Positions 48,401-61,640 of a stretch of 64,000 bases of DNA are shown here, one piece after another. Position numbers and translations under genes: made by a program. The stretch is from Fasciola hepatica (taxonomy: Eukaryota > Platyhelminthes > Trematoda > Plagiorchiida > Fasciolidae): assembly GCA_948099385.1 (NCBI GenBank), contig CANUEZ040000210.1, forward strand, positions 1,371,501 through 1,435,500. The letters run 5' to 3'. The first letter of the stretch is position 1. Each line of letters begins with the position of its first letter. A model generated the notes under the pieces. The model was not told the DNA's origin. It saw only the letters and a list, made by a program, of their open reading frames with translations, and made no database searches.

Positions 48401-50191
48401 ACGGCAGCTGACGATTGCTAACGAAATCGATTAGCTGTACAGACAGCTTATGATTTTTACGGTGAGCTGAACGTCGATATTGCATGATGAACCTCTTCGT
48501 GGATATTGGCAAAAACTGAATTAAAGATATGGGTGTCTGGTAACATTGATTTCGTAACTGATCATAAAGTCATTGCAATTTGAAATTATTGTACAGGTTA
48601 TGATAACGTCTTCATTACAATTCCAGTGGAACGGACTATCTGTAAAGAACTGGATATCACCGTTCATAAAACCACTACAGTGGTCGTTTTCCACTGTGGT
48701 CGTTTGTGGACTTTGCCCATTCGAATACAAATTTAAATATAAAATATCAGTAGGTGAAAAAACTTTTCGACGAAGTATCGGAGTTTGAACGTGAAGATTA
48801 CTTTTGAAGTTCTGCGTTGTATAGAAATAAGATTCAAATTATCAATACTTCACTAAAATTATCCGAGTCATGAGGCAATAGTTGTCTCAACTTTCCACTC
48901 GATGGTTGTCTGGAATGAAGTCGTTGAATTGAGACGAACGGATTCCACTCGATTTTTGCAATGATTGTTAAATGTCAAACCGAATTTTTTGTTTGTTTCC
49001 GTGGTTTTTGTATACTATCCGCAGTCCCCGCTTTTGAGGGCGTTCATGCGTGAATCTATAAACCTGATGTGAATTGAACGACTCGACCGTGATGAGACAG
49101 TCGACCACGGTGAAAAAGCACACAACTGCAAGCAAACAACAGTAGAGAATGAAATAATAATTCATTCGGTTTGAGACAATTTCAGTTGTGTGTGGTTAAT
49201 GAGCAACGATGCGTTCATTCATTGTTTGTCCTTACCAAGCTCTCACTAGTCTCCTGACCTCCTTCAGTGGGACTTTTCTCCCGGGGAAGAAGGGGAGGGG
49301 GTAGTGAAGCATAACGATGCAGAGACGAAGCAACGGGGGCGGCGAAGAACAATAGTCGTCCTCATGGAGAGGTAACTGGGTCAGTCGAAAACGGGCTCGG
49401 AATAGATGCATAAAATAAATTGTCAAACATGCTTGGTGTCGATGGGCAACTTGCTCTCCGAATCGCTCTACCGTGGTGTGCAAAACTGAGACATTTCGAT
49501 AACCCAGTTTGCCCTGCTTGGACAATGCTAACACTGTGCTTATGTTGATTTGTAAGGAATGTAAACGACCGAGGGCAAATTTCGGAAATAGAGTCATATT
49601 TGAAACCGTCCTGACCCCATATACCCTGCTTGACCAACCATTTTCGCTGTCGAAAGCAAACACACTTGAAAACGAGTTAGAGTTGGTGAAACAGTCTTGT
49701 CTAGCAGCTTATGTAAAATTTTGGTTTGAATTCATTAGTGAAGATGCTATCTCCATGGATAACGACAGATACAGTTGCAGACAAAATTGCTTTTTCCTAC
49801 TACAGATGATGCTTACAAAGCAGTTTTGGAAAATGGATACAACAGTACTTTCGGAGAGCCAATACAGATTATTTCTACAAGGGTTTCTATAATTTAAAAT
49901 TGGTTCAAAGCCTCGGTGTCTACCGTCGGCTTGAGCATTTGCGTGGAACATTATGTTTTGCCTTTTAGGAGCCACACAATTTACACTACAAAACTTGCAC
50001 TGGGGCAAGCCACTGAGACCACTAACGACAAAAACAACGGATCACGATTTTATCTTTCGAAATCCTTCGTCCGATATACTGCGAAGATAATGTATGGGCT
50101 GTCCGAATGAAACTATCTTCCATATTTTAACACTGTAATACTATTGATAGTAATAATAAAAACTTTTTACCTCCTTTTTCGTTAATTTTAG

Positions 50192-50289
50192 ATGATGACA
50201 CTACATTTCAAGCAGAAGGTCGCGAACAGCTGGAGACTGCCGAAATGGAAGTGATCGACGGTGGGAGAATTGGATCCATGGACCTACAG
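50192..50289 (+). CDS. Isolated plus-strand exon-like segment
   Basis: A strong acceptor (long pyrimidine tract ending TTTTAG) precedes an open segment reading DDTTFQAEGREQLETAEMEV, then IDGGRIGSMDLQ. It ends CAG before GTCTGA, a weak donor. The frame needs one base from an upstream exon and ends in phase 0. It could belong to the nested plus-strand gene, but the exon at 40009-40136 ends in phase 2, so at least one exon would be missing in between. A weaker exon-like piece (DAYKAVLENGYNSTFGEPIQ) begins at 49805 on the same strand. Unidentified. Confidence 0.35.
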
Positions 50290-53200
50290 GTCTGAGACTT
50301 TTGAGGGTAAAATAGTTTCGTCACTACCACTAGTCAACAAAGGTTAAACACTGTCTGGCACGGGAAGGAAGGAAAATGTCAGATAGAATTCATCAAGGGT
50401 AATCATGAGAACCAGACTGGAGACAAGGCCACTAGAGTGTGAGACATAAAACAATTTCAATTTGAACCCAGCCTAAACTGAGCCAAATATAAACACCATC
50501 AGCTTCACTCACTGCGTAACATTCGCTTTCGATTTATACAAGGCCCCGAGGAACTCAAAAGCAAATAAGTAAACCTATTACTGATATTCATAGCTGTTAC
50601 CCACTGTCTGGATCAGTGAGTACAGAAGATAATCAAATTAGAGTTAATAAGCTCAAAACCCGGGAAAATATCGTGGTATCATGAACCCGTCCCCAGGAAG
50701 ATCTCAGAAACTGGCTGAAAAAGCCGACATTAAAACAGAGTGCAAAATCGATAATTTGCTAACAAGGAGTTTATGGACTTTCATCCATAGGCGGCAAATG
50801 TGACGTTACTGAGTCAGCTGAAAGCCTTCCACGGTACTCAACCTGGAGAGGAGGCTTCGCAGTCAGATATGCGCGTACGCTTACAAGTACATTCCCGGTT
50901 TTCCCAATATACTCTTCCGTTTGGTCACTTACGTATCATTTTTCTCCCCTCTGCTGACAAGTTCTAATTTTTATTGGGAGACTGAAGTGATGAAATCAAA
51001 GGTTGATCGCATTTATGTGCGAATATGACACACAGTCCGGTGAAAATGACAGGCTTACATGGCAGTCTGACCGTCAAGAGCATGAAAAAACCGGGAGGTA
51101 AAGTATCAACGAAATTCCTCAGATGAAACTAGAGCAGAACTATGCCGACTAGAACTGTGCTTGGGGAAAATCTGGTAAGAATGACTTCGAGGTTTACCAG
51201 GATATTTTGCCAAGACTTTCAGCTTCAGCAACTTAAGTACACAGTTGCACAACGTTGTTTTGTTCAATTTTCAGACATGCGTACCAATATCACAACAAGA
51301 TGATGAGTCATTTGATTCTTGTGTATTAAGCAGTCTGCAGGCAGCCTTTTTAGTGTTCAATTAATTTAGGCGTGGGGACCTATTGAGACACTTTCCGAGC
51401 TTTGGGCTCATGAAGGTACCCAATATTTTAAGGTTTCAGATCAAACGAGATTAGCTTTTTTGCAGAGGATTACTGTTCCCTGCGTACTATCCAGTGGCAA
51501 CCCTCCAAGCGGGATCGAATAAAATGGGAGGCCTTGGTAAATGAGTGATTTTGATGCGCTGTGGTCGATGACGATTTTGTGAAATGGCCAGCCAGTCGAA
51601 AGGTCCCGATAAACCAAATACTTTTGACTTGTGTGTGGTAAGTGACTGTGCAACAGTGCGTACATCATTCTTTTTCAGGGAATCAATGTAGTGGTCAGGC
51701 TATAGGATGCACTACTGGTGATGGATAATTTGAAATACGAGTTCCCGATAAACACTTACTAATCTCTGGGCTCATCGAATTTTCCGTGTCCTAGTGGTCT
51801 ACAGATTAAATACATGCAACTCCCGGCAGGTCACGGATCCTTGCACACTACACTTCGAAAATGAATAGTTCGAACTTTCCTTTTTGAATTACCTGCTCAT
51901 ACACCAAGCTAAAATCAGCGGAAACATTGTTATCTGTCACTTTACTGCCATATAGTGTACCGCGTGAATTATTGTGGCAAAAGTGTAGGTTTTGAACTTT
52001 TTTTTCCAAACAAGGAATATCTACCGCTTTAAAATGTTATACTCAGTCCTACCTTCGAAAGGCTCAGTTATTATTAGCAGCAACTGTCTGAGATTACCGA
52101 CTGTCAGTAGTCGATATCACAAGTCGTGATCCTGAGCCCAAATATTCCTCGAATGAACCATTGCCACAATGAAGTGATCCGGACACAAGGAGGTTATTCA
52201 ACTGGTCAAAAAGAACAGTGTGACAAATCGAAAATGAACGACTCAAAGGGAATTAACTCCGGAAATGTTCTCTTCCATGTAATTCAAGTACCATCGCCAT
52301 CACTGATCGTACCGGAGCTAGTGGTTATCGGTGAGGAATAAGTTTTTGAAAAACCCGAATAACCTCCATTATTAAATTCTCAAGTTGAGTAAAAGGGCAG
52401 TATAATTCCCATCTGCGAACTCTTTTGACCAGAAATTTGAATCAAAAGACTAAATGAACATTCTGTTTCGTTTATATTCTATCTAACTTTACTGAGCAAA
52501 GGACGATATCATCAACACAACTTGTCCGGCTAATATTGGGCAAATAGCCAACAGAATGAGGACCCCTTAGTAAAAATCGTCGATTCTGACTTTCTAGGTG
52601 AAAGCCAAATGAATTGACGGTTGATTACCGACCACGTTTGAAATCAGATTGGAGGATCCAGACGGAAAGCTTTAGGAATATTCCAGTTTCAAATTAATTC
52701 AGCAAGGACAGTAATCTGGGCATAACTGAGAAAACAACACCTTGTGAGAGCGGACGCGGTGTACTTTAATTGTTGCTACTGAGTTTCATTCGGCTCAGGA
52801 TTACAAATTCACGAGCCTTTGTGAGACACGTTTGTCACTCCAGTGTACTGTATTTTCGAGGACAACCCATGAACGCGACAGGGTTTTCTTAATTTGAGAG
52901 GATAAACGATTTAATTTGTCAGCATTATTTAGGACAAAGTACCACCTGAACGGTTCGTAGGATCTAGCCAGTAGTATTGATTTCTTATTACGACAACACT
53001 TACATATCACTGTGACGAGAGGAAAACTACTCGTCACACAAGGGTCTGCTTGTATGACGTAGTCTACAGAGAGTCAAGTGGACTCGGTGCAAAAAAGCGA
53101 CAGGCCACTTTTATTGCATGATTGGCCACATCAAGTTTAACCCATAGATGCTACTTTGGCGTTGACAAGGCCCCATCAATTTGTTCTCAGTTAGGCTTTA

Positions 53201-55419
53201 GAAGTCTTGTTGTTACTAATCCGGATATTTGTTTTGATGTGTTAGACTAAACGTATGTCGGAATGTTGTGGAATAATTCTACTGAGCTCGACTAACTAAG
53301 GTGATGAGGTTGACCGTCTGTGTTTTCTGATAAACCATTTTGAAAGTCCACAAAAGGATCACTGTTTTTGTTTGTGAGTGTTATTTTTCCGTTGACTAAT
53401 TTATGATCCCATTCTTCCTATAAGCATAAAAATGAACGTGAAAATCGAAAATGTGCACTCTTTCCTGGAGTCTTTTCTTCAGAGCTTTCTCAGCGAGACC
53501 GATATGCAGGACCCAAGTTTTTTTGACTGCTTTCGACTCTCCCTTACGTTTTGAATAAAATAAAATCCCAAATGAGTCCATAGAGAGAGGACTACGAAAA
53601 TTGATCGACCATTGGCGTTTGTTACCAGTCTGGCGGATAACGACGCCGGAGCACAAGAAAATATAACTTGGACTGTTGCGTTTGTGGATATCAAATGATC
53701 AAACCGTGCACCGGTAGGGAACAATGATGACACATTGTCTTAAATTCACTGCTGATTCATAAGAATGTCGGCTGAGGAAATTATTCTCTTAAAGGTTATT
53801 TCGTCAAACCAGATTTATTCGTTGAATCTTGTTTCTACAAGAGCGAAAAGTTTGCTGAAATCACAGTTTGCTTTTGGGAGAACAGTATGTTGATCAGTGT
53901 AAGCACTTGTGAGAAGTTAGCCTCTCAGTAACTACCCTCTTACCCAAAGTATTGTTCACAGTTTGACCACTGAAAATGGATTCGTCCAATAGCTAAGCTC
54001 ATTTCGACTGCCGGGTATTCGAAAACATCAGTGCACAGTCGCATTTTACCTACTAAACTTTAGGTTGGTTTTCATTATACGAGTAATTGGGAACGGCCAG
54101 TGTTACTCAGTGTTTTTTTAATACTGGTGTCGGTTGCAGCTCAGTTTGGAGGTTTTCATATGTTTTTGAACTGTGAGCTTTTCGCCCAGATAAAAACGTT
54201 TCGCCAACAGCCGAGATGAACTGCTCACTAAACAGATGTTACCTCGACTGGTTGTGAAACGTTTGCGGCGAAATCCCGGAGCTCAGAGATCAGAAACTTA
54301 TGAGAGTGAACAACCCAATTACAAATCGCGCGGTCTGTGCGCTTTAAAAAACAAATCGTAGTAATCCGTTACGTTTCACCATCAACTTCTCTTTTGCAAA
54401 TGCTCATTCGTTGTTCAAAGTTGTTGTTAATCATCACATCCGTTTGATACTTTTGGTGCACAGTCGCTAATCTTCCATCTTGTGAACTACGGCGTGCACT
54501 GTTTAACATGAAATTGCACCTACAATAATGTACAACACTCATTATGCTATTAATATACTGTGGAACAGTTTGACTGACAGTCGTAAAAAGCCTTTCGTTC
54601 TTAATAGTCAGCACTCGTTGAGCTTATCGATCGAACACGAAACGCTTGTGGATGTTTCTCTAGCTGATTGCACACCATGTTATACGTTTGTTTCCGTAAA
54701 GTCCCGATCAAATTTGCTAGTCTGAGTTAGTTATAGATTCATATTTATCGATCCGTTTGAATGACGTACCTAAAGTATACAGTTCACTTCTAATAACCGA
54801 AATTAGAAAAACAAAAATATGCAGGCCATGGATGATATGTTGTCTGGTTCAATGAGCGTATCGACCATTTGGGACAGGACCTTTCCACGTTTTCCAGAAA
54901 AATGGCACAGCAACAACAACACAAATAATAAAAAACGACAACAACGATATGTACAGTGACCGACTTGTTGCTATCATTGGCCCAATCTTCAGAACAAACC
55001 GATGGAAAAATTGTTTGTCTCGATCTAAAGCATTTGAATCATAGCGGTAAATTTATCGTAACGTCCATATAATGGAATGGGAAATTAATTTAAACCAGAC
55101 CACACAAGAACAAGTATTTTTTTCATGAATTTTAGGGTTGGCATTCATTTAATCTACTTCACCAGAACAAGAAAGACACAAGATGAAGGACACACGGCTT
55201 TCGTTGGCTCTTCTCGAATGTGAACGTGAAAAATAACAATATGCATGCGGGTCAGAAAATGAGATTTCAAGGTGGAATCGGCCGGACTGAAAGCTCACAT
55301 TGAAACGACTACGGCAGTTGTCACTTCCAGCTGCCCAGCTGCAATATTTCATCTGCCATAGAGCACACAAAATGGTAATTTTTCTCGTTTGCGGCAGACA
55401 AAAATAATCAAAATGCTTG

Positions 55420-55430
55420 CCCCCCCCCCC
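55420..55430. repeat. Poly-C run
   Basis: Eleven consecutive C residues in otherwise A+T-rich DNA. Confidence 0.95.
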
Positions 55431-57548
55431 TCACACTGTCTCGTACCTCTATTCTCAGGAATCCTATCTGTCTTACAGTAAAAAAATCCTGGAACTGTAC
55501 CCTGCTACTTTTTTATTTGTAGTCTTTTTTCAATGTAAAGCACATTGCTTTGTACTGCACAATAATAAGAATAATGGAATAGAGACAGGGAGGAAGTAAA
55601 GTTGAAATCAAAAGGTTGGTCACCAGAAACTTCCGAAATGCAAAGGGAATTGTTTTGTGAAGCTCAGATAGGAGAAAAAGTTGGCATAATTAATGTTTAC
55701 AAAAAAGCATAGCCTAGAAGACGTGACTGTTCCCAATTGTGAGCTCTGATTATTGTTGGGTAAGACTGTATACGTGCTGAAAATAAAGTCTGCTTATGGG
55801 TTTTCTACCGAAACCGGACACTAGAGCCAAATTCTACCAGTCACATATGGTGAATTATTTTTCAGTGTACAATTGTTATATAAAGGATGGAAACACACTT
55901 TTTATAAGACTTTTCAGAAAAAGTAATGTAGGAAGAAAGTCCTTCATGGAGCTTTTACTGAATCCCTGGTACAGTGAGCTATTAATCACATACGTTCGTG
56001 GATACACAGCAGTTTGGTCCTCTGTCCAAATATATGCGTGAATGATATTACCAGACTTGGGTGCATTTGTTGCTTATCATTTATTCCTTAAAATTATTAG
56101 TTTTGAAAAAGTTACTGATGAAATTCACTCAATTATTCGTAGTGGAATTTCTCTAGGGATTAGTACACACTTCCAGATAAAATTATGTAAAAACGGCATT
56201 TTTACTTTCCTCACTTACAAAATAGTGATAATAAGTCTCAGTTTTTCATATCTTAAAGTGAATGAAAAAGTTTTCTTATTACGGGCAACCGCAAGTTCAT
56301 GCACTAAGCTGGTTTATGAATCCTCATCGTCCAAACTTATTTTCTTTTGATGGGCAGTGAGTTTGTTGAAAACTGGGAGTCTGTTGTGTAATGTAAAGCA
56401 TCACTTGTTAGATCATGTTCACAGCAACTAGATGGTTAATATTTTATCAGTTGTCAGTTACTGTTACTCTTTGTCTTTGTGCGGTAACTTGATTGATATT
56501 GTATATCTTCTAAAATAAGTCAAAATACAAAATTATTCGCGGTTGTTTCCACTTGTACGATAACAGGAAATCTAGATAATCAAACCAGTTAGGGCTTGCA
56601 CGCACAAAATTATTGTGGTACGTTGGTTCCACGGATGTCACTCGTTTCGTGCCGGCCAGATTGTCAGATGACACGGTCTTATTTATCATGTTCTCCGTCC
56701 AGCTTCAGAAGTGTGTGAGTAGATGCCCGTCGGACAAGTGCCAACCAGAAAACTGTGATTCGCTGATTGTTCTTTGTGGATTGGTCACAGCAGACCTCGG
56801 GAAAGATGGAGCTTTGTTCGTTATTCTAAATACTGCACCTAATCAGTGTACAGACGGATGAACGATTGTGACTGTTTTAAACGAAACACCTTTGAAATGA
56901 ACAAGTATGCAGGTGAGAAGAGAAACGAGTACCGGGAACATGTGCGGAAATAAGCTCGAACTCGGTAGCGCTCCTCTGAGAAGTTCTATGCATCCATATA
57001 TGCCCTAGGTACATTCAAGACTCTACTGTTTGTTTCAGTCGTGACGCAAATGTCGTTAACCATTATCGGCTCAAGTGAATACCGTTATTATATTCTCCAT
57101 GCACGCTATAAGAAAGCGTGGAGTTTTTCTTTGAGGTCTTAGAGTTGAAGAATATTTTTCACGATATGATACGTCCTTCTCAGTGAGATGACACTTTGGA
57201 AAAGGCAAACGGTATTGCATTACTCTTATTCGCAGAGGATTTTCAAATATTTTGGGCTTTGTGCAACACTTTTCCGAATCATTAGAGTTTTTTGCATGCC
57301 TTAGGAAAAACGGAAGTTCCCAGAGAACTTGTGACTGCTCAGGGCTTTACATCGACAACAGACTTTCTTATACTTTTTTAGTACAACTGAATGTATACAG
57401 TGCTCATTATAAAATGATCGGTAATGGTATTTACACTTGTTTTTAATTTCTGATTGAGGAATGAAGGCAGAAAAGTCGGCAGGTACACATCGAACCTATC
57501 TTCTGAACAGATATTAACAATTTGAAACATTGGGTCCCCTTGATCCAT

Positions 57549-57670
57549 TTCATCAAAACAGATAGAAGACATAAATTGCGAGATGCAAGCATTTCTTTTA
57601 ATCTTTTCAGTCACGTACGTAAAACATGCGATTTCGTGTTCAAATGGAGCACAGAGCAAAACCATGGATA
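57549..57670 (-). repeat. Inverted arm (left) flanking the 57.7-59.0 kb Penelope-like element
   Basis: The reverse complement of this stretch matches 59026-59148 almost base for base over about 122 nt. Both translate in their own orientation to VLLCAPFEHEIACFTYVTEK, then IKRNACISQF. The core shows only a couple of differences. The arm sits immediately upstream of the truncated reverse transcriptase. PLEs are known for partial terminal repeats in direct or inverted orientation, so this is probably part of the same insertion. Confidence 0.85.
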
Positions 57671-57699
57671 TTCTATCTCCCATCCGAAAGCACATGACA

Positions 57700-58979
57700 T
57701 CACACTGTCTGAAGGACTCATTTGAACTATCAGATATACTGGAGCGAACATTCGTGAGTTTCCAAAATGTGTTTTCCGTTGATGTTGATTCACTTTTCAC
57801 CAGTATACCCCTAAAAAAACGGTAGAGTATTTGTGCGACGTGGTAGCAACACTCAAACCCACGTTACCGATTCCTGTTATATACATACGGGACCTCATTC
57901 CCTTATGTACAGAAAACATACTTTTTGATTTTGAAGGACAGTCGTACAAACACATTGATGGTGTGGCAGTGGGTAGCCCTCATGGACCCACATTGGCAGA
58001 TATCTTTTTGGGAATGATTGAGAAAAATGTACATCAGAATATCATCCAGTTATGTCGATGATATTTTGATTTTACTGAGGAAGAACGGATACTAAGTTCT
58101 TCAACCTAATGGACACCATTCATCCCAATCTGTCAGTCACATGTGAAACAGAGAGTGGCAGCAGCCTCCCTTTTTTGGATATCATGGTAAAAAAGTGCAG
58201 ATGGAACGATCCATCGTAAAGCAACATGGAGTGGACAATATATTCAGTTCTCCAGTTTAGCTCCAGTTGCCTACAAAAGGGGCTTGGTCAAAACCTTGTT
58301 CCACAGAACGCGTAAAATCTGCAGTGTACACCAACTGAAAAAGGAAGAAGAGTTCTTATCCCAAACTCTTTGTGCCAATGGATACTTGGATAAGTTCATT
58401 GAGATCCACAAAAGAGAAAGGCCTAAGACCGTACGAGTCGACACGGTCGAGAAGAAACGAGTTACTCTAGTGTTGCCATTTAAAGGGGATTATCTGTTCA
58501 GTCGGATTAGCCAAAATCTAAAGTGTGCACTAAAGCGCACCTACTTGGCGGCTGAATTGCAGATTTCGCAAACCACCAAACGACTAAACCTACAAGCACA
58601 TTCAAACAGAGTCGCGAACCTGAATGCCTCTCACATCATTTATCAGTTCACCTGCAGCTGCGGTGACACCTACATAGGCAGAACGGATCGTTGCCTCAGT
58701 CAAAGAATGGGGGAGCATGTACCGAAGTGGTTAGTGCAGTCGATGAGTCATCCTCCACCCGGACAACAGACGAGAACTAGAAACCCGGCTTCATCGATCG
58801 CGAAACACTTTGTGACCTTTCGTCATCGGATTGATCCGGGTCAAGCGTTCCGAGTGATTGCATGGAATCGGAACCCAAAGCTTCTAGCTTTTTGTGAGGC
58901 TGTGTGGATAAGTAGACTTAGGCCCCCACTGTGTGCACAGAAACGTTTGACCCACAATGTGTGCCTGCCGTGGCGGTAA
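57700..58979 (+). pseudogene. Penelope-like retroelement, 5'-truncated RT with intact GIY-YIG end
   Basis: The copy starts inside the reverse transcriptase. VFSVDVDSLFTSIPL (motif A) is followed, after a shift in an A run, by GVAVGSPHGPTLADIFLGMI. SYVDDILILLRKNGY (catalytic YVDD at 58051-58062) and LPFLDIMVKK come in other frames. From 58284 to 58979 a single uninterrupted frame of 231 codons carries the thumb and linker and then the GIY-YIG nuclease core (YQFTCSCGDTYIGRTDRCL at about 58636-58695). The N-terminal third of the RT is missing. The frameshifts make it inactive, but the last 700 nt are well preserved, suggesting a young copy. Inverted arms lie on both sides. Confidence 0.88.
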
Positions 58980-59025
58980 CCAATCCAGTTCACCGGATGG
59001 TTTCCTAACTTCGCTTGACACTACC

Positions 59026-59148
59026 TATTCCATTGTTTTGCTCTGTGCTCCATTTGAACACGAAATCGCATGTTTTACGTACGTGACTGAGAAGATTAAA
59101 AGAAATGCTTGCATCTCGCAATTTATGTTTTCTATCTGTTTTGATGAA
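59026..59148 (+). repeat. Inverted arm (right) flanking the 57.7-59.0 kb Penelope-like element
   Basis: This is the partner of 57549-57670 in opposite orientation, about 122 nt and nearly identical. It starts about 45 bp after the stop of the GIY-YIG frame. The two arms thus bracket a unit of about 1.6 kb. The open frame through the right arm is repeat sequence, not a host gene. Confidence 0.85.
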
Positions 59149-60169
59149 CAAGATATAAAAAAAGAATTTCAAGCCAGTGACCACAGATCACTGCTATTGC
59201 CTTCACTGTTCTACTGTTGGCACACAAAAAGGGTAACACACACTAGTCATACGTACGCGCTTGGCACCAGCCACACGTCTGCAGGCTTTGTGTTCAATTC
59301 CAAACCTCAAATTTGTAATTTGAACCGTACAGTTGGTCGACTACCTGGATGTGCCAGACAGATGTCTGATTTCTGTTCATAAGTGCTGAATTTTGTTTGG
59401 CAGCTCCCAAAATGTTATGCGGAAACAAAGTTACCTTCTTAGTGCGAGTCATACTGATTGCAGAAAGTATCGTACAAATAAGTGCTCATATTGCGAGTAT
59501 CAAAAGTTTGGTCTTTTAAAATAACAGCCTTGAAGAACAGCTCAGTTATTCATGTCAGTACATTAAAAGCCGCAAATCTTCAGCAGTTATAAAGAGAATC
59601 AGAATATTCTTTCCGTTGTCAAATAGTTTATTAATTATTATATTTTATTTCATTGACTGTAATCATCGTGAACTATAGATTCCCCTGTCATGGGTTGGAA
59701 TCCGGTCGCAGCCACTAGCCTCTTTCCCCAGTTCGAAGCCTCTAATTTGCTACAACCCCCATCCCGAAATATTATAACATTATTCGCATAGTTGAAGTAT
59801 ATGATGGAAGAGTAAGAAAAATGGAAACTCCCGAACGGCTTCAAGGTGGCTGACTGATCAAGGGCATGCATCACTGAAAAATGTGCCTAACAGTATCAAC
59901 AGTTTTAAAGTACCCTTTCATGTGTTGATTGAATAAGACTTTGAGAAAACAGATAACGGTAAACGGGATGAACAAATCAATTGAAATAGCTGACAATGCT
60001 TTCGGTGACCGTATTTCTCCCCAAAGGGATTTGCGAAAAAATATTTAGAAGTTGAAGAAACACCAACGAATCAAAAAGCCGATAGCTCAGCCGATAAACT
60101 TATTTCAAGTCACCGCCTCAATGAGAAAAACCCATATTCTTCATATTGGAAACCGTACACGTTCTGCAG

Positions 60170-60480
60170 ATCACAGGGGTATCCTTGATGTCAGCATTTG
60201 TCAACAAAATTATCATTCACTGTTTACGTATTCATGTGTATGCGAATACACAGACAGAATCAGAAGATAGTTGAGCTAGCGTATCACCGAACACGTGCTG
60301 AAGCAGTATGAAGTTGTGCAAAAGATGCACACAACAGTGGGATTTGGACAACTTGAAGTATTTAGCCAAATTTACAGTTCTAGGCCGAACGTAATATGGC
60401 CAGTAGACAGACAGTGGAATGTTTATCTTAATTTTGGGCACCTGAAAACAGGTGGTGATTTGTCTAATGTTAGACTGTAA
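60170..60480 (+). pseudogene. Degraded Penelope-like GIY-YIG remnant
   Basis: A weak match to the nuclease end of a Penelope-like element. HSLFTYSCVCEYTDRIRR resembles the family pattern Y-x-F-x-C-x-C-x3-Y-x-G-R-T-x-R. After two in-frame stops, RITEHVLK corresponds to the R-x-x-E-H-x-x-K that follows. The second half of the GIY and YIG residues is lost. The assignment rests on this pattern and on neighbouring elements of the same kind. Confidence 0.4.
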
Positions 60481-61194
60481 ACGCTCTCCTGGAACCGTTT
60501 CCGATAGTTCCTTTTTCTGCTTTAAATGTTTGGACAAAATAGCCAAAGCTTATTTAGCTTCGCCTGATATTCTTTTAATCACAGCGCACAACATGAAAAA
60601 GAGACGTTGTCGATGTGTACATACAAGGGGCAAATAACGTGTTTATATTTTCTTCAAAATTGTCTTCGTGGAGATGCTCCAAACGTTTCACAAAAACATT
60701 TTTTGTCTACTGTAAACCAGTTATTCAGAATTGAAAAACCCTCAGTAAAATGTAAGCTGTGGAAGGCAAAATAAGCAAGGCAGTTGTAAAGTTAGAAGTA
60801 TGAAAAATGCAATTCGGTTCTTCCGTTTCAGTGAATAATCCCATTTCATGATACATATAAAACACGAATAGCGAACCGGATTTTCTCTGGCAACGTCATC
60901 TTCATAGCTAACATAGTTACTTTAGTATTTTTAAAACGCGTAAGTTATAGACTATGTCCGTGTGATAAAAAATGACCGCGTAGTCGTCAAAATGGGTGTT
61001 GCTTGGTCACTTAAGTAAGGAGGGGAATGATTGGTGTTCTTTGGTTTTGAAATGGGGCAGCGAGACAATGAGCATTAGTTCTTATATTATCTATTTTATT
61101 CAGAAGAACATAGCAGAAAGAACGGCGAAACATGCGACAGTGAAGGAGATGACAAAAGCGAGTAACTAGTAAGAGTCTTTGAAAAAGCAATCGC

Positions 61195-61640
61195 TTGCAC
61201 CTTTCCCGCTGCCACACTATGTGCCCTATTCCCCGGGTGATCGGTAATCTCAACGAACCTAAAAGAAAAGTTACGTGTCCTTACCTCGTCCAAGCCAACC
61301 TACTTGTTTGTTTTTGCTCGTGTTCGGTAATTTACGTAGGTAGAACAGCACGGCAACTATTTCAAAGGACCAGAAATCACAAACCCAGTTTGGCTGAGGA
61401 CGGGAAACAGAAAATCCGTATCCAATTCAACCTTGCCGCACCACAGAGTCCCTTCGAATACACCCAAGGTTGCTCAGAAACGATATCTAGCAATGGCAGA
61501 GGCTGTAGCGATCGGATTTCTAAGTCAATTGCTTTGTTCTTAAAAGGCTTTTCGTTGAAATACTCGCACTGTTCTGGCCCTGATCCCAAACCGAACCTCG
61601 AATTCAGAGTGACCCAAAAACTCCGACCTTCGGGTTGAAA
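61195..61640 (+). pseudogene. Penelope-like GIY-YIG fragment
   Basis: The frame contains LVCFCSCSVIYVGRTARQLF, the GIY-YIG core with the Y-V-G-R-T signature, then RTRNHKPSL. After one frame change RYLAMAEAVAIGFLSQLLCS is read, the typical C-terminal AEAVAI helix of these nucleases. No reverse transcriptase part precedes it. It differs from the other copies in the window, so it is a separate, older insertion or another subfamily. Confidence 0.7.
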
